Assembly (NCBI GenBank): GCA_020636275.1
Contig: JACJYD010000001.1
Coordinates: 186,001 to 250,000 of the forward strand
Direction: 5' to 3'
Origin: Lewinellaceae bacterium
GTDB lineage: Bacteria; Bacteroidota; Bacteroidia; Chitinophagales; Saprospiraceae
Length of the DNA: 64,000 nt
Part shown: positions 1 through 11,600 of the stretch, in pieces
Numbering within the stretch: position 1 is the first letter of the stretch
Layout of the letters: each line of letters begins with the position of its first letter
Position numbers and translations under genes: made by a program
Notes under the pieces: generated by a model
Databases searched by the model: none
Told to the model about the DNA's origin: nothing
What the model saw: the letters and a program-made list of their open reading frames with translations, nothing else

Positions 1-1374
1 GCTTGATACTGAAGAGATTCCGGGCCAGTTCCGACTGTCGTTCGGCCCAGGTGTCGTAGTTGCGGTTGTTTTCCGAAATTTCGGAGAGGTAGCGCGTCCG
101 GCTCGGAGGGATGATGTAGATCTTTTGACTCATCTCGTCCGAGGCGTGGAAACTGGACTTGAGATCGATGCCCGCTTTTTCGGTCAATGTCTGAATGATC
201 CGGATGTAGAGCTGGTTCATACCCGGATCGTTGAACTGGGAGGCGATGGTGCCAATGACCGGCATACTGTCCACATCCTTATCCCAGAGTTGATGGTTGC
301 GCTGGTATTGTTTCCGGACATCCCGAAGGGCATCCAGGGCCCCGCGCTTGTCAAACTTGTTGATGGCGATCACATCGGCAAAATCCAGCATGTCGATCTT
401 CTCGAGCTGGGTGGCGGCCCCGTATTCAGGGGTCATCACATAGAGGGACATATCGGAATGATCGACGATCTCGGTATCCGACTGGCCGATCCCGGAGGTC
501 TCCAGGATGATCATATCGTACCCGGCCGTCTTGAGAATGGTGAGGGCCGACTGGACATGGGCACTGAGGGCCAGGTTACTTTGGCGGGTGGCCAGGGAGC
601 GCATGAAGGCCCGGTCGCTCTTCACCGCGTTCATCCGGATGCGGTCGCCGAGGAGGGCTCCCCCGGTCTTGCGCTTGGAGGGATCGACCGACAGGATGGC
701 GATGGACTTGTCCTTGAAGTCGATGAGGAACCGGCGGACCAGTTCATCGACCAGACTGGATTTACCCGCGCCTCCCGTACCGGTGATGCCCAGTACCGGC
801 ACTTCTTTAAGTTTCAGGTGGGGACGGATCTCGCTGTCGAAGAGGTCGGGATTATTTTCGGCTACGGAGATCAGCCGGGCGACCGCACCCGGGTCTTTTT
901 GCAGGAAGTGTTTCAGCTCTCCATTGGCGCTGAAGCCAATGGGGAAATCGCATTGCTGCAATACGTCGTTGATCATGCCCTGCAGGCCCATTTTGCGGCC
1001 GTCGTCGGCGAGTAAATGCGGCTGATGCCGTAACTTTGGAGTTCCTCGATCTCATCGGGAAGAATGGTCCCACCGCCACCGCCGAATATCTTGATCTGGC
1101 CGGCCCCTTTCTCCCGGAGCAGGTCGTACATGTATTTGAAGAACTCAATATGCCCCCCTTGGTAGGAGGTGATGGCGATCCCCTGGGCGTCTTCCTGGAT
1201 GGCTGTCTCGACGATCTCCTGTACGGAGCGGTTGTGTCCCAGGTGGATGACTTCGGCGCCTGAACTCTGTAAGATACGGCGCATGATATTGATAGCGGCG
1301 TCATGTCCGTCGAAAAGAGAGGCGGCTGTTACGATGCGAATTTTATTCTTGGGCCGGTATGGTACTACTTGCAT
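1..1374 (-). pseudogene. icmF: Fused isobutyryl-CoA/methylmalonyl-CoA mutase IcmF, N-terminal part, frameshifted and cut by window edge
   Basis: IcmF proteins fuse a B12-binding domain, a MeaB-like GTPase chaperone and the acyl-CoA mutase domain, and rearrange isobutyryl-CoA or related branched acyl-CoA in the cytoplasm. From the ATG at 1374 the first frame gives a B12-binding domain (SLFDGHDAA, SYQGG, then a glycine run IFGGGGG) but stops at 973. Shifting frame near 1006 restores a continuous protein to the window edge with DDGRKMGLQGM, a P-loop GTGGAGKSS (about 765-790), ETSGIGQSD and the guanine-specificity motif NKFD. One missing base (a C on the plus strand between 1006 and 1007) explains the break. 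It is either a real frameshift or a sequencing/assembly error; the flanking code on both sides is otherwise intact. The mutase domain lies beyond the left edge. A methylmalonyl-CoA epimerase sits at 13162 but is not linked in an operon. Confidence 0.85.
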
Positions 1375-1637
1375 AAAGGTTGTTATTTGGTCTGCCGATT
1401 AGGTAACAAATGGTGGTGGAAAAGGCTCAATCGACGGCCGTAAAGATAGGAAAAAATTGCTTGGAGAGGATGGAGGGACAAGGATAGCCGGAAGCCAAAA
1501 CGAAGGTGGTTTTTGAAAAAAAATTAACACACCTCGAATTTTTTTTACTCGTAACTTGCAGTATTAAGGAAGATAGAGTAAAAGGAGTGAACAATTTAAC
1601 AAATTTGATACCTTAATGGTATTAAAAACGCATTGCC
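1375..1637. other. Divergent intergenic region between icmF and a small secreted protein gene
   Basis: This A/T-rich 263-base stretch separates two divergently transcribed genes and should hold both promoters. On the minus strand TATCTTTA (1441-1448) matches the Bacteroidota -7 box TAnnTTTG in seven of eight positions and could serve icmF. No exact box is seen on the plus strand. I see no reading frame or strong hairpin. Confidence 0.4.
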
Positions 1638-2069
1638 GTGAAGAAAATATTCTACTTACTGACGCTGGGAATTCTATTCCCCACCCTTATGCACGCCCAG
1701 TTTGCCGGATCAGATGAAGGCAAATTCACCGTCATCGTGACGGATGGGACCTACAGCACTAAAAACAGCCCTCAAAGAACTCCAGGGAATGGCAAGTTCC
1801 AGGATCCGATCCGCCCCCTCGGGATGGTAGATGCCATCCAGGCCGGCGCTTTTCTGGAACGGCCGGATTATGGGAAAGAGGGGTTCCTGCTCATCTTTTG
1901 CGTCAATGAATCCATTGGTGGAAAGCAGGGCACCCTTTTTATCAACGGGGAAGAATTCAAGGGCGTTTACCGCCTGATCCGCCAGAAAATGAAGATCAAT
2001 GAGGAGATCCCTCCGGGAATGACCCATTACCGCTTGGAGGGGACGGTTTTCTTTCTGGGGATATCTTAG
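1638..2069 (+). CDS. Small secreted protein of unknown function
   Basis: A 143-residue protein starting MKKIFYLLTLGIL with a clear signal peptide (lysines, hydrophobic core, cleavage likely after MHAQ at about residue 21). The mature part of about 120 residues is soluble and mixed, with no cysteine pair, repeat or catalytic motif that I recognise. It probably acts in the periplasm or is exported; it has no T9SS sorting domain. It stands alone, divergent from icmF and convergent with the tricorn protease, with which it shares a hairpin at 2072-2118. No function is proposed. Confidence 0.7.
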   Translation: MKKIFYLLTLGILFPTLMHAQFAGSDEGKFTVIVTDGTYSTKNSPQRTPGNGKFQDPIRPLGMVDAIQAGAFLERPDYGKEGFLLIFCVNESIGGKQGTLFINGEEFKGVYRLIRQKMKINEEIPPGMTHYRLEGTVFFLGIS

Positions 2070-2071
2070 TT

Positions 2072-2118
2072 AGTTGAGCGTTTAGAGTTGAGGGACACTC
2101 AACTCTAAACGCTCAACT
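2072..2118. terminator. Perfect 21-bp stem-loop between convergent genes
   Basis: Arms at 2072-2092 and 2098-2118 are exact reverse complements (AGTTGAGCGTTTAGAGTTGAG and its complement) with a five-base loop GGACA. The hairpin lies three bases after the stop at 2069 and four before the stop of the opposite gene at 2122, so it can end both transcripts. There is no T-run on either side, so it is not a classical intrinsic terminator. Confidence 0.65.
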
Positions 2119-2121
2119 TCA

Positions 2122-5100
2122 TCAATTCCGATCCTCCCTGGCGGGCACTTTCGGATTGATTGGTCCGCGATTCTTTATCTGTTCCATCACATTCTCGATT
2201 GCTTTTTCCAACTGCGGATCGACACCTTTGGCAAGCGTTGAAGGATTCTCCGGCACTTCGATGTCGGGGTCGACGCCATGGCCTTCCTTAAACCAGGTTC
2301 CATCCGGGTTGTACATTCGGAAAGTGGGTACCGTTACCCCACCGCCATCGATGAGGGAGGGGGAGCCGGAAATGCCGATCAAACCGCCCCAGGTGCGCAT
2401 GCCGATGAGCGGACCGAGTCCTGCCTTTCGGAAATAGTCGGGGAAAGCATCTCCTCCCGAGCCCGACCAGCCGTTGATGAGCATGACCATCGGACCAAAG
2501 TGTCCGACGGGCGGCCATTGCCAGTTTTTGCCGTCGCGTACATCCCAATAGGCCAGGGGCTTGCGGTTGAGCAATTCGATAAAGCGGTCGGGGATCTGCC
2601 CGCCGTTGTTGAAGCGTTCGTCGACGATGAGTCCTTCCTTGTTCCACTGGCCGTAAAACTGGCGCACCAGTTCGTTTTGCCCGTCGATACCCGTGCTGGG
2701 CACGTAAATGTAGCCGATCTTTCCGCCGGAAGCCTCATCCACCCGTTTGCGGTTGGATTCGATCCAGGCCAGGTTGCGAAGGCGGGTCTCATCGCTCAGG
2801 GTTTTCACCACCACCGTCCGGGCGCCGTCCATGGAGGCTTTGTCATTGACCAGCAATTCGACCGTCTTGTCGGCAAGGCCTTCGAAGGCGGCCCAGGGGT
2901 CGGAATAGGCATTCAGGGCAATGCCGTTGACGGCCAGGATGAAATCGCCGGCCTTTACCTTAATGCCTGGTTCGTCGAGCGGCGAACGCACCTCGTTGTC
3001 CCAATCCGCTCCGCGGATGATCTCCTTGATGCGGTAATAGCCGTCCGCTTTTTCCCAGTTGACGCCCAGGTAGCCCACCTGGCGTTGCTTTGGCGTTTCC
3101 TGGTCGCCGCCGCCCCGGTAAGTGTGGGAGGAATTGAGTTCGCCGATCAACTCTCCGAGGATGAAGTTCACATCGCTGCGGCTGACGGCAAACTCGATGA
3201 GGTCGCCGTATTGTTTGCGCATGGCGTTCCAGTCGACGCCGTGCATTTGTTTATCATAGAAAAAGTCGCGTTCAAAGCGCCAGGCGTCGTTGAAGATCTG
3301 GCGCCATTCTTCGCGCGGATTGATGGTTGTTTCCATGTCGGCAACTGGTACCGTCTTTTCGAGCTTCTGCTCCGGATTGGGCTCGATGACGCCCCATTGG
3401 CCGTTTTGGACCACCAACAATTTCTTTCCGTCCGCACTCATCTTGTAGCCGCCGATTCCCGAAATAATCGGTTTCTCTTCCCTTTCCTTGAGGTCGAAAA
3501 ATATCAGAGTGCCGCCTCCTCCATTTTCGTCGTTCATGCTGGTTCCGGAGTTGGGATAGCGCATAAAAAGGACCTTTCCTTCCGGCGCCGACAAGTCGCC
3601 AATGTTGCCTGCTGCAGGCGGCAGGACGATAAGACGCCTTTCGAATTGGTTGAAATCGATCTCTACGGGTTTTGCCTCGGGTGTCTCGTCTCCGTTTTCA
3701 GCTTTATCTGCTTCCTTAGGGGTATCCAGTTTGATCGCTACGGTATCGTTTTCCGCGGCCAGGGGGGATGCTACATCCGGACGGAGCGCGATCGCAGCCA
3801 GTTGGGAGGCGTTGGGGTAAGTCCAGGAATTGTCGAAATCGCCGTACACGGGGGTAAACGACCGGTTGGTGATCAGGAAAAGGTAGTTCCCGTCCGCGCC
3901 AAAGGTGGGGTTGAGATCGTTATAGAATCCGGAAGTGGCCTGCGTGGCCTTATTGTTTTTGGTATCGAAAATGAATACGGCGTTGTTGCCGTTGTCCATG
4001 TTCCGGCTATAGGCCATCCATCGGCTATCAGGCGACCAGCTAGGCGTCCAGCCCCTTAGCCCGCCTTCAAACAAAGTGAAATCCTGGTCGACGCGAGTCG
4101 TGGTGTTCGTTTCCATGTTATAGATGGAAATGGTCATGGTCTGGTCGACAAAGGCGAGTTTTTTGGAATCGGGCGACCAGTATAGGTTGTACCGGAAACC
4201 GGGACCGTACTGGGTCAGTTTCTTTTCCGCATTGCCGTTCTTCAGGTCGCGAACCGTCAGTTCATACTCTCCGCTCTTGTCGCTCCAATAAGCGATGTAG
4301 CGGCCATTGGGCGACCAGGCCGGGAAACGTTCGGCGGCGCCCGACGATTGGGTCAGGTTTTGAACGTAGCCTTTCTGCGCCGGAAGGGAGAAGACTTCTC
4401 CACGGGCCTCCACCACGACCCGGTTGCCGTCGGGGGCAATGTCGGCGCTTTGAATATAAGGCATCACATTTTCCTTGCGCGGTTTGACCATGGCCAGGTC
4501 GGTCACTACCTGGATCTCGACTTCCTTATATTGGTCGTCGCGCAGGTTGAGCAGGTACAGTCTGCCTCCCGCTTCAAACACGATCTCACTGGGGCCGAGG
4601 GCGGGAAAGTGCACGTCGAAGTCGGAAAATTTGGTCACCTGTTTGGTCGTGCGGGCTTTGGTGTCGTAAACCCAAATATTTTGCCGCTGGTCGGCTCCGC
4701 GGTCGGAGACAAAGTAGATCTTGTCGCCGGTCCACATGGGGAGTTCGTCATTGGCTTCGTTTGTAGTGATATTTTGAGCGTCTTTGGTTTTCAGGTCGAA
4801 GATCCAGATATCTGCTGCCGATCCGCCGCGGTAGCGTTTCCAGGTGCGGAATACCCGGGTGCGGTCGGTGAAGGCAATTTTGGAGGCATCTGCCGAAAAG
4901 CTCCCAAATTCGGCATGTACCATGGGCAGTTTTTCAGGCATTCCGCCCGTGCTGGGAATGCGATAGAGTTGCGACCAGCGCTGTTTGCCGCTTTCCATGC
5001 TGGAGGCGTACAACAGGTTTTTACCGTCGGGATACCAATCCACCAGCCGGTCGTACATGCCGTGGTGGGTCACCCGGGTGGGCATCCCTCCCTGGCTGGG

Positions 5101-5373
5101 AATGACGTAGATATCCGAATTGCCATCGTAATTTCCCGTAAAGGCGATCTGTTTGCCATCGGGTGAAAAGCGGGGGAAAGACTCGGTACCTTCCGGCGAG
5201 CTAAGCCGGGAGGCCGGGCCGCCCGATTTGGGCGCGATCCAGATATCGTCGCCGAAGACGAAGGTAATATGTGTTTGGGAAACGTCGGGGTGTTGAAACA
5301 GGCGGGCATTGACTTGCGCCTGCATCCCTGTCCATCCGACCATGCAAAGGACAAGTAAGAGGAATGTTCTCAT
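2122..5373 (-). CDS. Tricorn-type protease (PD40 beta-propellers, PDZ, S41 catalytic domain), secreted
   Basis: A 1083-residue serine protease of the tricorn family, with a signal peptide (MRTFLLLVLCMVGWTGMQAQ), so it works in the periplasm or outside, unlike archaeal tricorn. The N-terminal half is made of PD40/WD40-like propeller blades (repeated SPDGKQIAFTG-type units to about residue 500). Then come an acidic linker, a PDZ-like region (about 760-850) and the S41 core. Candidate catalytic residues are SSH near 746, the serine in GWSGSGGDAF near 967 and the glutamate in KEGHGVDPD near 1028, at almost the same positions as in archaeal tricorn. It likely degrades peptides made by other proteases. 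It appears monocistronic, with a hairpin (5403-5437) in its upstream region. Confidence 0.9.
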   Translation of the reverse strand: MRTFLLLVLCMVGWTGMQAQVNARLFQHPDVSQTHITFVFGDDIWIAPKSGGPASRLSSPEGTESFPRFSPDGKQIAFTGNYDGNSDIYVIPSQGGMPTRVTHHGMYDRLVDWYPDGKNLLYASSMESGKQRWSQLYRIPSTGGMPEKLPMVHAEFGSFSADASKIAFTDRTRVFRTWKRYRGGSAADIWIFDLKTKDAQNITTNEANDELPMWTGDKIYFVSDRGADQRQNIWVYDTKARTTKQVTKFSDFDVHFPALGPSEIVFEAGGRLYLLNLRDDQYKEVEIQVVTDLAMVKPRKENVMPYIQSADIAPDGNRVVVEARGEVFSLPAQKGYVQNLTQSSGAAERFPAWSPNGRYIAYWSDKSGEYELTVRDLKNGNAEKKLTQYGPGFRYNLYWSPDSKKLAFVDQTMTISIYNMETNTTTRVDQDFTLFEGGLRGWTPSWSPDSRWMAYSRNMDNGNNAVFIFDTKNNKATQATSGFYNDLNPTFGADGNYLFLITNRSFTPVYGDFDNSWTYPNASQLAAIALRPDVASPLAAENDTVAIKLDTPKEADKAENGDETPEAKPVEIDFNQFERRLIVLPPAAGNIGDLSAPEGKVLFMRYPNSGTSMNDENGGGGTLIFFDLKEREEKPIISGIGGYKMSADGKKLLVVQNGQWGVIEPNPEQKLEKTVPVADMETTINPREEWRQIFNDAWRFERDFFYDKQMHGVDWNAMRKQYGDLIEFAVSRSDVNFILGELIGELNSSHTYRGGGDQETPKQRQVGYLGVNWEKADGYYRIKEIIRGADWDNEVRSPLDEPGIKVKAGDFILAVNGIALNAYSDPWAAFEGLADKTVELLVNDKASMDGARTVVVKTLSDETRLRNLAWIESNRKRVDEASGGKIGYIYVPSTGIDGQNELVRQFYGQWNKEGLIVDERFNNGGQIPDRFIELLNRKPLAYWDVRDGKNWQWPPVGHFGPMVMLINGWSGSGGDAFPDYFRKAGLGPLIGMRTWGGLIGISGSPSLIDGGGVTVPTFRMYNPDGTWFKEGHGVDPDIEVPENPSTLAKGVDPQLEKAIENVMEQIKNRGPINPKVPAREDRN

Positions 5374-5635
5374 CGTGTTTTGGATTAAGTGATTAGTTTT
5401 TTACCGGGATGAGCGGGCGAACGCCACGCATCCCGGTGAATATTTGCAGAGTGGACTCTTGCAAATTGAAAGGTATCAAATCCGTTGCTTTCAGCTTGAC
5501 TTTATCGCTAAAGACCCTTGTTGGCTCCATGAGTTGCAGGTTTTTTTCGATCAGGCAGGAATCTGCCAATTACATACAACTCTGGATGATCAGATCGATC
5601 AGGTTATTTCTCGAATCAAAAAGTCGCAGGGCATA
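5374..5635. other. Intergenic region with a 9-bp stem-loop upstream of the tricorn protease gene
   Basis: The region runs from the end of the giant repeat protein to the start of the tricorn gene, both on the minus strand. It contains arms ACCGGGATG (5403-5411) and CATCCCGGT (5429-5437), 29 bases upstream of the tricorn start on the minus strand, a position suited to either a leader hairpin or the terminator of the upstream gene. No exact TAnnTTTG box is visible. Open frames crossing it are shadows of the giant gene. Confidence 0.4.
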
Positions 5636-8600
5636 TTACCGCACCACCGTCACATCTCCCTTCAACCACTCGACCGTTCCATCTGCCCATTCTACTTCGG
5701 CCATCCAGGCGAAGACTCCTACGTCGACGATCTTACCCCGGTGGGTGCCGTTCCAGCCGGCATGTATATCGTTGGGTTGGATGGAAAAGGCTTCGAATAC
5801 CTTGCCACCCCAACGGTCGAATACCCGCATTTGCCGGATCTCTCTCAGTGTTCCCGGCGCCGTGTACAGCAAAAAGACGTCATTGATCCCGTCGAAATTG
5901 GGAGAGAAGGTATTGGGAACGTAAATGGTCGGCCTTTCGATCAACACCTCTAAAACGGCCTCTGCGCTGCATCCGTTCAGGTTGGTCACCAATACGGTAT
6001 AGGTGGTATTTTGCAGCGGAGTGGCCAGTGGATCGAGGCAATCGCTGCAGCTCAACCCGGCCGCAGGCGTCCAGAGAACGGCTCCCAATTCATTTGGTGG
6101 AATATTGGTCAGGGCATGAAGCTGGAAGCTTTCCCCTAGGGTTAACGTAAGCTGGGGTGTCACCGCTACGGTGATTTCAGCGGGATCGGAGATAAAAAGG
6201 TCCTCTTCCAGGGTGCAGCCATCCATATCCTGCACGACCACGGAGTAGCCACCTGCAGGAATATCGGCAAAGAGCGGCGCCTGAGAAAACGTAACTCCAC
6301 CGTCGATGGAATACTGGTAAGGCGGTGCACCGCCCTCCACATTGTCAATGCTGATCGAAGCCGGATCGCCATGGCAACCGGGTTCGGTGAAAGAAACGGC
6401 CAGGTTTGCCAGCGCCGTGGAAGTGATGGTCACCTGGTCCGTATCCGTGCACCCGTTTTCCAAATTGGTCACGGTGAGGAGGTAGTCGCCAGGCGCCTGG
6501 GCCAGGGGAGTGGCTGAATTTGAATTGCCGCCCAATACACCGTTGGAAGTGCTCCATTCAAATGCCAGTTGGCCGGCGGGTTGCGAACCGTTCCCGTTCA
6601 GGGAAATGCTCGACTGGAAACAGTTCAGTTGGCCCCCGGGGCCGGCATCGGCGACCGGCGGCAGGATATCCTGAAGTATATCGACCACCGCGGTATCGGC
6701 ACAGCCGTTTTGGGTATTCAGCACGATCAATTGATAGGTGCCCGGATCGGTGACGGAGGCATCCAATGGCCCGGCTCCCAGGTTGATCGAGCCTCCTGAA
6801 AGCGTGTTCCAGTCGTATGTGATGTTTGACCCGGTGGTCGTACCTGTCGCATCGAGGGGGGCAGACAGCACCACGCAGGTGAGCATATCGCCGGCTTGCA
6901 GGAAGGCCTGCGGGAAGTTCTGGTCGATGCCCACAACTGTCTGGTCGGAAGCGCTGCAGCCGTTGGTAATATCGGTAACGGTGAGCGTATAGTTCCCGGC
7001 GCCGTTGACGGGCAGGGAAAGGCCGCTTCCGATGAAAGAGCCGCCGAGGGTCCATTCAGATGTAATGCCCGGTCCGCCCGAAGATCCGCTTCCATCCAGG
7101 GTTACCGTGGGCTGGTCGCAGGTGATCAGCAGGTCGGCGCCGGCATCGGCAGTGGGCGTCTGGAAATTTTCGGTTACTTCGGCCTCGTCGGAGGCTTCGC
7201 ATCCATTGTCGGTATTGAATACGGTAAGAGTATACGTGCCGGCATCCGATACCGGGAGACTGATTTCCGTTCCCAGCAACTGACCTCCGGAGTTCCATTC
7301 ATAAGTAAATTGCATCCCAACGGAAGAACCGGCGCCCAGCAACAATCCCGTGGGGTTGTAACAGTTGAGTAATAAGTTGGCTCCGGCATTGGCGGTGGGC
7401 AGGGCGAAGTCGGCCAGCACATCCGCGGTTGCCGACGATTCACAACCGTTCTGCGTATTGAATACGGTCAGGGTATAAGTCCCCGCGCCGGTTACCGGCA
7501 AAGTCATATCCGTGCCCTGAATAGCGCCGCCCAGGGTCCATGCATAGGTGAATTCCGGACCGGCCGAACTGCCCGTCCCCATCAGCGTGGAGCTGGGTTG
7601 AAGACAATTGAGCAGAACATCGGCGCCGGGATCGGCAAGGGGAATTTCGAAGTCACCAGCAATGAGTGTTTGATCACTCGCTTCGCATCCGTTGATGGTG
7701 TTGAGGATGGTGAGCACGTACAGCCCCGTATCGGAAACCGGTAAACTCAATGCGTTGCCGACCACCGAACCATTCAGCTGCCATTCATAGACGAACTCCG
7801 GGCCAGCCGAACTTCCGGCCCCATCCAGCATGCCGGTGGGGTTGTAGCAGTTGAGCGTGAGATCCTGCCCGGCCTGGGCCGTGGGAATGGCGAGATCCTC
7901 CAGAATGGTCGTCGTGCCGCTGCTCTGGCAACCATTTTCCGTATTGGTGACCACCAGGGTATAATCGCCTGGCGCCGCTCCGGTGTAGTTTTCGTTCGTG
8001 CCGACCACCGTTCCGCCCAGTATCCATTCGTATGAAAATTGAGGTCCGCTACTGGTGCCGGGTGTGCCGAGCTCAATTTCCGAAACCAGACAGTTGATGG
8101 TCCCACCCGCGCCGGGTTCGACCTGTGGACTCAGCGTATCGATGGCAACCTGTACGCTGCTGGTCGACACACAACCATTGTTGAGATTGGTTACCGAAAG
8201 GGTATAGATGCCGGCTTCCACGACCGGTAAGACCACATCCGTTCCGACCGTGGCGCCTCCCAGGGTCCAGACATAGGTGATCGACGGTCCCTGTGAACTG
8301 CCCGAGCCGTCGAGGGTTGTTTGGGGCGTGGTGCAGGTGAGCGTAAGATCGGCGCCCGCATTGGCCACAGGCGCATTAGCATCCAATGCCACCAAAGCGC
8401 TGTCCAATCCAATGCATCCGTTGTTTGTGTTGGTGACTTGAAGGAAATAGAGCCCCGCTTCGGAAACCAGTATATTTGGATCGGTGCCAACGGGCAGGCC
8501 GTCCAGCATCCATTCGTAAGCAAATTCTGCCCCCGAACTGGACCCGGCGCCATCCAGCGTGACGGAATTCGTGCCGCAATCGATAATCAGATCAGGTCCT

Positions 8601-11600
8601 GCATTTACGGTGGGCGACACAAAATCTTCCGCAACCTGCACCACATCACTCTGGGTACATCCGTTCTGGGTGTTGAGTACCGTAAGTACATACGTACCGG
8701 TATCCGTTACCGGCAGGTTGACGTTCGTTCCTAAGACCTGTCCGCCCTGGGTCCATTCATAGGTGAAGTTGGGGCCCTGATCACTTCCCGAACCGTCGAG
8801 CGTCGAACTGGGTTGGAAGCAATTGAGCAGTTGAGCTGGTCCGGCGTCCGCGACGGGCGCCAGGGTGTCGAGCGCAATGGTGACCTGGTCGCTCGACTGG
8901 CAGCCATTATCGGTATTCAGAACGGTCAGGGTAAAGGTCCCTGGCACCGTGGTGCTGGTGTTTGGATCACTGCTGATCTCCGAGCCTCCGGGGTCCGTCC
9001 ACGTATAGGTGACGGAAGGGCCTGTGGTCGTATTGGTTCCGCCCAGATCGGCGGTATTTACGAGGCAATTAAGCGTGGTTGGAGGGCCGGCATCGGCCAC
9101 GGGAAGGGCATCGTCGGTAGTGACGAGAACAGAATCTACCTGTGCGCACCCGTTCGTCTGGTCGGTGACGATCAGGGTATAGGTGCCCGGTTGGTTGACG
9201 GATTGCGTGGGGTTAGAACCGATGGTAACCCCGTCTTCATCTACCCATTGATAAAGCCAGTTAAAAACGGGGGGTGTCAATGTGTCTCCGATGAGTACAT
9301 CCGGGTCGCTGCAGGTAAGAGCGGCGTCCGGGCCGGCATCAAATACGGGAGCGAGCGTATCGATACCTGCGAGTACTTCGGCGGTATCCACACAATTATT
9401 GGTATTGTTGATGACGAGCAGGTAATAGGCGCCCACTCCGCTCACTGTCAGGAGCGTGGAATCGCCTAATACCTGGCCGTTTTCATCCTGCCATTGGTAG
9501 ACGTATTCCGGTCCCATCGAAGAACCGGACCCATCGAAGGTGACGGACGGGTCTGCACAGGTGATGGTTTGGTCCGGCCCCGGATCGGAGACCGGCGCGT
9601 TGAGGTCCTGCAAGACATCCACTGTCGAAGTATCGGTGCAACCACTCAGGTCGTTGGTTACGATCAGCAGATAGGTGCCGGCATCGCCCACGGATAATTG
9701 ATTGGTTGTGCCCAGCGTGCCCCCGGTGTTGTTTTGCCATTCGAAGCTGATATCAGGTCCGCTGGAGGAATTGCTACCGTCGAGAGTGACGGAGCTGACC
9801 GTACAGTCCAGCGTCTGGCCCGGCCCGGCATCGGAGGTGGGCGTATCGAAGTTTTCGGCTACCACTACCGTATCCAGGTCGGAGCAATTATTGGCGGGGT
9901 TGACCACCGAAAGGATGTAGGTCCCGGGAGAAGAGACTTCAAGCGTTGGGTCGGTGCCCAGGGGTGTAGTCGTTTCATCCATCCAGGTAAATTCCAGATT
10001 ATTTCCACCTGAAGAGTTGCTGCCGTTGAGGGTAACGACAGGGGAATTACAACTCAGCGTTACATCGGGACCGGCCTGGGCGGTTGGGGTCGCTGCATTT
10101 TCCACGACCAGGATCCCCCCCGCCGAAGTACATCCGTTATTCGGATTTGTGATGGTTATGGAATAGTTGCCGGGCAGGCAGACCTCCGGATTGAGCTGGT
10201 TGGAAGAAAAGTTATTGGGGCCGGTCCAGGAATAGGTATAATTGGGGCCGTTGGTGGAGCCGGAGGCGTCAAGTGTCGTACAATCGACCTGGCAGGTGAG
10301 AGTATCCGGAGGGGCAATGTCCACCACAATCGCTTCGATGTTGGTGGTTACCGTCACGGAGGTTGTGGATGAACAAACGACATTGCCGATCTGATGCTTG
10401 ACGGTCAGCGTGTAGACACCGGGACAGCCGACCTGGATCACGGGAGAGGTTGCACTGGGGGAAATACAGGCAGGCGAAGGCCCCGTCCATTGAAACGTCA
10501 TTCCCGGTCCCGTTGAAGAGCCGGTTCCATCGAGCGTGACCAATGGATTGTTGCAGGTAATGCTTCCCGACATGTTGATGACCGCTTGTGGGTTGAGCAC
10601 CGTGAGGTTGAGTACCACTACGCTGTCACATCCCCGCCAATTTGTCAGCGTAGTCGTGTGTACGCCGGTGGTATTGTAGGTCGTGTTTCCCACCGTTACG
10701 GAGCCTCCCTGGCATACGGCGGCATTGAAGGCGTAGTAGGAATTCGGAAAAACGGTCAAATAGGTGATAATGGTGCTGTCGCAACCATTGTAGGAGTTGT
10801 AGATATCGAAGTAAATGCCGGTGTTGCTTTGGTTTGAGCCGCCGGCAAAATAGGTTTCCCCCTGGCAGATCTGGGCATAGACCGTATCTTCCGAACCGGC
10901 GGGGAAGATCTCCGGTTCCGGGGTACAGGCGGTCTGCACGTTGACGGAGCCGCCGGTAGAAGCCGACACCCCGTAATAAGCCAGAGGATTTCCGCCCAGG
11001 CAATTGGCGACAATGTTATAGGATCCGGTCAATACCGGTATGTTATCGAAGGTAACTACATAGGAGTTGGAGCCCGGCGTCCACGAAAATGTGACAAGAT
11101 GGTCTTGGCCATCCTCGATATTTCCTCCGTTCAACGGCACAGGGCCATTGATAGCCGTCAAAACACCGTTAACATCAATAGAAGCATGGTCTTGCGGAAT
11201 GTCGGAAAAAGAGGGTCCATTATCCCAGGTGTCGAATTCAATAATGAAGGAATTGGTGATACCCAGAGCTGCAAGTCCTCCTCCTCCGGTACCGCAAGCG
11301 CCGGTTCCGGCGGGGCTATTTTGGAAAATCATACAAATGCCGTCCGCCCCGTTGGGGTCGAGGGTGCCGAAATTGTACACGATCTCTTTCGTGAAGGGCT
11401 GGCTGAAGTTGACCTGATTGGGGTCCCAACCGCAGCCTGCCTGATTGGTGGTGGCGCTGGTCATTTGCATACAATAGGGACCGGTCGTCTGCGATGTACC
11501 CACCGGGGTGAAGTTGAGCGGAGTCTGCGGCGGATCGCCGTCGGTGACCCGGATCTGGAAATTGCCGCCACCACCCTCCGGCCAGATGCGGATGTAGTAG

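Noticed and set aside
2278..4059. A 593-codon open frame on the plus strand
   Set aside because: It lies wholly antisense to the tricorn protease gene, whose protein has clear signal peptide and catalytic motifs. The long antisense frame is a side effect of codon bias in GC-rich DNA.
5409..5953. Two plus-strand open frames of about 170 codons over the end of the giant gene
   Set aside because: They cover the intergenic gap and the complement of the C-terminal domain of the giant protein; no family motif, signal peptide or promoter.
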